A DNA stretch of 64,000 nt from M3007 sp046329435 (GTDB taxonomy: Bacteria; Bacteroidota; Bacteroidia; Chitinophagales; Saprospiraceae), in contig JAXLUR010000009.1 of NCBI GenBank assembly GCA_046329435.1, forward strand, positions 186,001 through 250,000, read 5' to 3'. The first letter of the stretch is position 1, and each line of letters starts with the position of its first letter. A program made the position numbers and the translations under genes. The notes below the pieces were generated by a model. That model searched no databases and was not told the origin of the DNA. It saw only the letters and a program-made list of their open reading frames with translations. This document shows, piece after piece, positions 63,197 through 64,000 of the stretch.

Positions 63197-64000
63197 ATGA
63201 CCGAAACCGTTTTTGAGACCCGCGCCAAAGGCAAATTGCTGCTCACCGGCGAATATGCCGTGCTCGACGGAGCCACTGCGCTGGCCCTGCCGCTGCGCTT
63301 CGGGCAATCTCTGCTGGTTGCCGCCGCCCAACCCGCCGGCGCGCTCCGCTGGGAAGCCCTGGAAGCCGACGGGTCTCGCTGGTTGGGCTGTGAATTTGCG
63401 TTGCCCTCCTTCGCGCTTGTCCGCGACAACGACGCGAACGCGGCCGCGCGGCTACGTCAGATACTGCTGGCTGTCAGGCAGTTAAATCCTGTTTTTTTAA
63501 CGGACGAAACCGCCGGCCTGCGGGTGACCACCCGGATAGATTTTCCGCGCCAATGGGGGCTGGGCACCAGCAGTACGCTCATCGCCGCGGTTGCGCGCTG
63601 GGCCGGCGTTGATCCTTATGCCTTGCTGGCCGCCACTTTTGGCGGTTCGGGATACGATATTGCCTGCGCATACGCCGAAGGCCCCATTCTGTTTCAGCTC
63701 GATCATGGCGTTCAGCGGGTGCAAGGCGTTCCTTTCTCGCCGCCGTTTTCGCAGCAGCTGTATTTTGTTTATCTGGGGAAAAAACAGGACAGCCGTGAAG
63801 GCATTCACCGCTACCGCACGCAACAGCGCGGCAACCCGGCATTGCCCGGCGCCATTTCAGCACTGACGGAGCGGCTGGTAAAGGCTGTTTCGCTGGCTGA
63901 ATTTGAGCAAATCCTGACGGAACACGAATGCCTGATGCAGAAGGTTCTCGACCTGCCAAGCGCCCAGGAACTGTATTTCTCCGACTATTGGGGCGTGGTG
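63197..64000 (+). CDS. GYDIA-type GHMP kinase (partial, cut by the window edge)
   Basis: At least 268 residues are visible from ATG 63197, 18 bases after aroA; the frame is open at the window end. GKLLLTGEYAVLDGATALALPL (13-34) is a GHMP N-terminal motif. WGLGTSSTLIAAVA is the ATP-binding glycine/serine loop, and GGSGYDIACA gives the GYDIA name. Such kinases are related to mevalonate and phosphomevalonate kinases, but the exact substrate is not known. It is likely in an operon with aroA. Confidence 0.88.
   Translation, partial: MTETVFETRAKGKLLLTGEYAVLDGATALALPLRFGQSLLVAAAQPAGALRWEALEADGSRWLGCEFALPSFALVRDNDANAAARLRQILLAVRQLNPVFLTDETAGLRVTTRIDFPRQWGLGTSSTLIAAVARWAGVDPYALLAATFGGSGYDIACAYAEGPILFQLDHGVQRVQGVPFSPPFSQQLYFVYLGKKQDSREGIHRYRTQQRGNPALPGAISALTERLVKAVSLAEFEQILTEHECLMQKVLDLPSAQELYFSDYWGVV

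Overview
The window looks like chromosome from a member of the Bacteroidota, probably a Saprospiria or Chitinophagia-like lineage. The lineage is an inference; the phylum is well supported. The supporting features are a fused murF-alr gene, GldG, C-terminal type IX secretion (T9SS/Por) sorting domains, DUF4175 and DUF4783 proteins, the small ribosomal protein bTHX, SMUG2-type DNA glycosylase and a GYDIA-type GHMP kinase. Several genes also carry promoters of the Bacteroidota form TTG/TTTG-N18-23-TAnnTTTG. Base composition is G/C-rich except in a few A/T-rich patches, and those patches hold the mobile or accessory material.

Layout. 1-2.6 kb: murF-alr. 2.7-3.6 kb: a CAU-anticodon tRNA gene, most likely tRNA-Ile2, split directly after the anticodon by a 682-base group I intron that encodes an HNH homing endonuclease. 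This is the most notable element. 3.6-8.5 kb (minus): DUF3108 and LPG-synthase-like membrane protein pair, an OmpA-family outer-membrane protein, and a Glu/Leu-type dehydrogenase. 8.7-12.5 kb: an arginase-fold protein that has lost its metal ligands, a palindromic repeat array, and feoAB. 12.6-15.3 kb: epimerase and B12-binding radical SAM protein. 15.5-17.0 kb: a two-gene AAA ATPase plus TOPRIM cassette, possibly defence, followed by ligA. 19.4-25.8 kb: a membrane metalloprotease, a lipoprotein, a POT peptide transporter and a large T9SS-secreted protein. 26-31 kb: DUF4175 protein and cysS. 31-38 kb: a TIM-barrel isomerase, CotH-like protein and T9SS cargo proteins, one of them 5'-truncated. 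37.7-45 kb: OsmC, PhoH, methyltransferase, HEAT-cyclophilin lipoprotein, ABC ATPase, SMUG2 and panC. 45-50 kb: beta-mannosidase, a peroxiredoxin-fold protein without its peroxidatic Cys, tRNA-Gln, DUF2147, bTHX and DUF4783. 50-55.6 kb: a GH73-like protein lacking its catalytic Glu, recQ, two tandem small-RNA-like units, and a MORN-caspase fusion. 55.8-64 kb: gldG, a small ABM-like protein, an S1/P1-nuclease-like protein, the mntR-mntH operon with a clear palindromic operator, aroA, and a partial GHMP kinase.

Functional threads. Metal homeostasis is represented by feoAB and mntR-mntH(USP). Envelope and secretion functions are represented by OmpA, T9SS cargo, GldG, GH73-like, MurF-Alr and DUF4175. 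Nucleic-acid maintenance is represented by ligA, recQ and SMUG2. Three enzyme-fold proteins (arginase, peroxiredoxin, GH73) have visibly lost catalytic residues. All functional calls come from reading motifs by eye; no database search was run.
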